NCBI RefSeq assembly: GCF_009362845.1
Contig: NZ_WHNW01000004.1
Span: forward strand, 228,658 to 292,657
Direction: 5' to 3'
DNA: 64,000 nucleotides
DNA from: Ostreibacterium oceani
GTDB taxonomy: Bacteria; Pseudomonadota; Gammaproteobacteria; Cardiobacteriales; Ostreibacteriaceae
Made by a program: the position numbers and the translations under genes. The notes under the pieces are model-generated. The model ran no database searches, was not told where the DNA came from, and saw only the letters and a program-made list of their open reading frames with translations. This document shows positions 62,850 through 64,000 of this stretch, piece by piece (position 1 is the stretch's first letter; each line of letters opens with the position of its first letter).

Positions 62850-64000
62850 ATGAAACTTACTACCTTTAGTCTCGGTCCTCAAGCGAGATTTTCCGCCATT
62901 TCGCTGGCGATTCTTTTAGCATTAGGTGTTTCCCACAGCGTGCGCGCTCAAGTAGGTGTGGGGACTTTTTCGCCACAAGCGACACTAGATGTCGTCGGTG
63001 AGCCAGCCAGTGCGGGTGTTGCTGATGGCGTCATTGTGCCACGTATTACGGGCGATCAGTTGGCGGCCAAAACAGCGTATGGTGCGCCACAAAATAGTGC
63101 GTTAGTTTATGTGGAGGCAGCGGCATCTGCACCCGCAGGCACAACAATTAATGTAGTTGCACCTGGGTTTTATTATTGGGATGCCGCCGCTAATGTTTGG
63201 GTAGGAATCACGACGACTTCAAACGGTAAAGATCTGATGGCGACAGATGCCTCGATTTTAGTGACCAACGGCTTGGGTGCAACCATCGTTGATGCTGGTA
63301 TACAAGTTGCCGACAAAGGCATCACGCCTGACAAAATTGAAAATGGCGCGCCTAACCAAGTGCTAAGCACCAATGCAGCAGGTGATGCCGTAGAATGGAA
63401 AACGATTATCGAGACGTTAACCACACTAGGGCTTAACGCGGACAATACCAATTTAGACTATACTGATGAAGCGGGTGTCACCAACCAAATTAACCTAACT
63501 GACGCAGTCAAAAATCTAGAGACTTTGACTACGCTTGTAGATAATGCGAACGGCACATTGACGTATACCGATGAGGCGGGGACGGCTTTTGTTATTGATA
63601 AAGCCAATTTGACTGATAATGGTGATGGTTCGTATACCTTTACAAATAACGATGGGTCAGATGTTACCTTTTCAGTGGGTGGCGTGGCTGATATCACCGA
63701 TGATAACACGGCCCTTAATATTAACCCCATTGCGACGATAACCAAGTCGGATGGCACGGTTGTGTTATTAAAAGAGACGGTTACAACCATCGTCGATAAC
63801 GGCGATGGGACATTTACCTATACCAATGAACTGGGTAATCCCATTAGTATCAGTATAGACGACGCGGACGCGGATGCGACGAACGAGTTAAACACGGGGT
63901 TTGCGATTAACGGCACGGACTTAGAGCTAACGGATGCGGGTGGCACGCTGGCGGTACCGTTGTCGGCGATAGGCAGTGACGATCAGGATTTAACGGGCGC
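62850..64000 (+). CDS. Large repetitive surface protein, N-terminal part (truncated by window edge)
   Basis: 383 codons are present and the frame is open to the right edge. A long signal peptide (about 1-44, ending SVRA) precedes VGVGTFSPQATLDVVGEPA and GVADGVIVPRITGDQLAAK, then GFYYWDAAANVWVGI. This layout is typical of Bacteroidetes cell-surface or fibre-like proteins. From about residue 190 onwards, imperfect repeats follow: DNANGTLTYTDEAGT, DNGDGSYTFTNNDGSD, DNGDGTFTYTNELGN, and the end reads SDDQDLTGA. GGAG lies 6 nt before the ATG. An adhesin or fibre role is inferred; unlike its neighbours it suggests horizontal exchange. Confidence 0.82.
   Translation, partial: MKLTTFSLGPQARFSAISLAILLALGVSHSVRAQVGVGTFSPQATLDVVGEPASAGVADGVIVPRITGDQLAAKTAYGAPQNSALVYVEAAASAPAGTTINVVAPGFYYWDAAANVWVGITTTSNGKDLMATDASILVTNGLGATIVDAGIQVADKGITPDKIENGAPNQVLSTNAAGDAVEWKTIIETLTTLGLNADNTNLDYTDEAGVTNQINLTDAVKNLETLTTLVDNANGTLTYTDEAGTAFVIDKANLTDNGDGSYTFTNNDGSDVTFSVGGVADITDDNTALNINPIATITKSDGTVVLLKETVTTIVDNGDGTFTYTNELGNPISISIDDADADATNELNTGFAINGTDLELTDAGGTLAVPLSAIGSDDQDLTG

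Overview
The window looks like a chromosomal segment of a gammaproteobacterium with moderate GC. The gene order topA-smg-dprA-LysM lipoprotein / def-fmt-rsmB, the hflD gene beside mnmA, a gammaproteobacterial-type purL (single long polypeptide with fused glutaminase), hldE (lipopolysaccharide heptose synthesis) and a textbook sigma-32 promoter in front of clpB all point that way. I cannot name the genus.

Layout. 1-7005: DNA topology, competence and translation-initiation genes (topA partial, smg, dprA, LysM lipoprotein on the minus strand; def, fmt, rsmB on the plus strand). 7169-7455: two identical tRNA-Gly(GCC) genes and tRNA-Cys(GCA). 7505-22837: the accessory region. It has a strong promoter, a 2056-residue secreted or anchored repeat protein, a 1061-residue protein with a transglutaminase-like fold whose catalytic cysteine is replaced, and then an array of cassettes. 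Each cassette repeats the C-terminal conserved module of the transglutaminase-like protein, followed by a different hydrophobic tip and a small membrane protein that starts at or overlapping the tip's stop codon. Most copies have no plausible start codon. This is the architecture of a polymorphic toxin gene with silent toxin-immunity cassettes (as known for Rhs and CdiA), but built on a transglutaminase-fold protein, and it is the most interesting system here.

22883-36492: Sel1-repeat protein, typA, then purine biosynthesis (purL, purF, purM, purN, purD) and the tRNA-thiolation gene mnmA with hflD. 36642-44910: heme-type membrane protein, a small basic ORF with a terminator inside its frame (candidate ribosome-rescue factor), TusD/TusC-like sulfur-relay pair, a TAXI-TRAP transporter, a uracil-type permease, Mrp ATPase and dCTP deaminase. 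44975-53764: a large mechanosensitive channel, an FAD oxidoreductase, hldE and clpB with its heat-shock promoter. 53950-55444: broken Rhs remnants carrying another tip-immunity pair. 55464-58503: iron(III) ABC permease and binding protein behind a Fur-type operator, without an ATPase gene. 58592-62436: the Anbu operon (proteasome-like peptidase, transglutaminase-like peptidase, alpha-E protein, circularly permuted ATP-grasp). 62850-64000: the start of a large repetitive surface protein of a type familiar from Bacteroidetes.

A second window-wide theme is short tandem repeats of 5 to 15 bp. They fill many intergenic spacers, often starting right at a stop codon, and appear as in-frame low-complexity inserts in linkers of housekeeping enzymes (rsmB, purL, purD, hldE, the channel protein). 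No CRISPR array, prophage or insertion-sequence transposase was seen.
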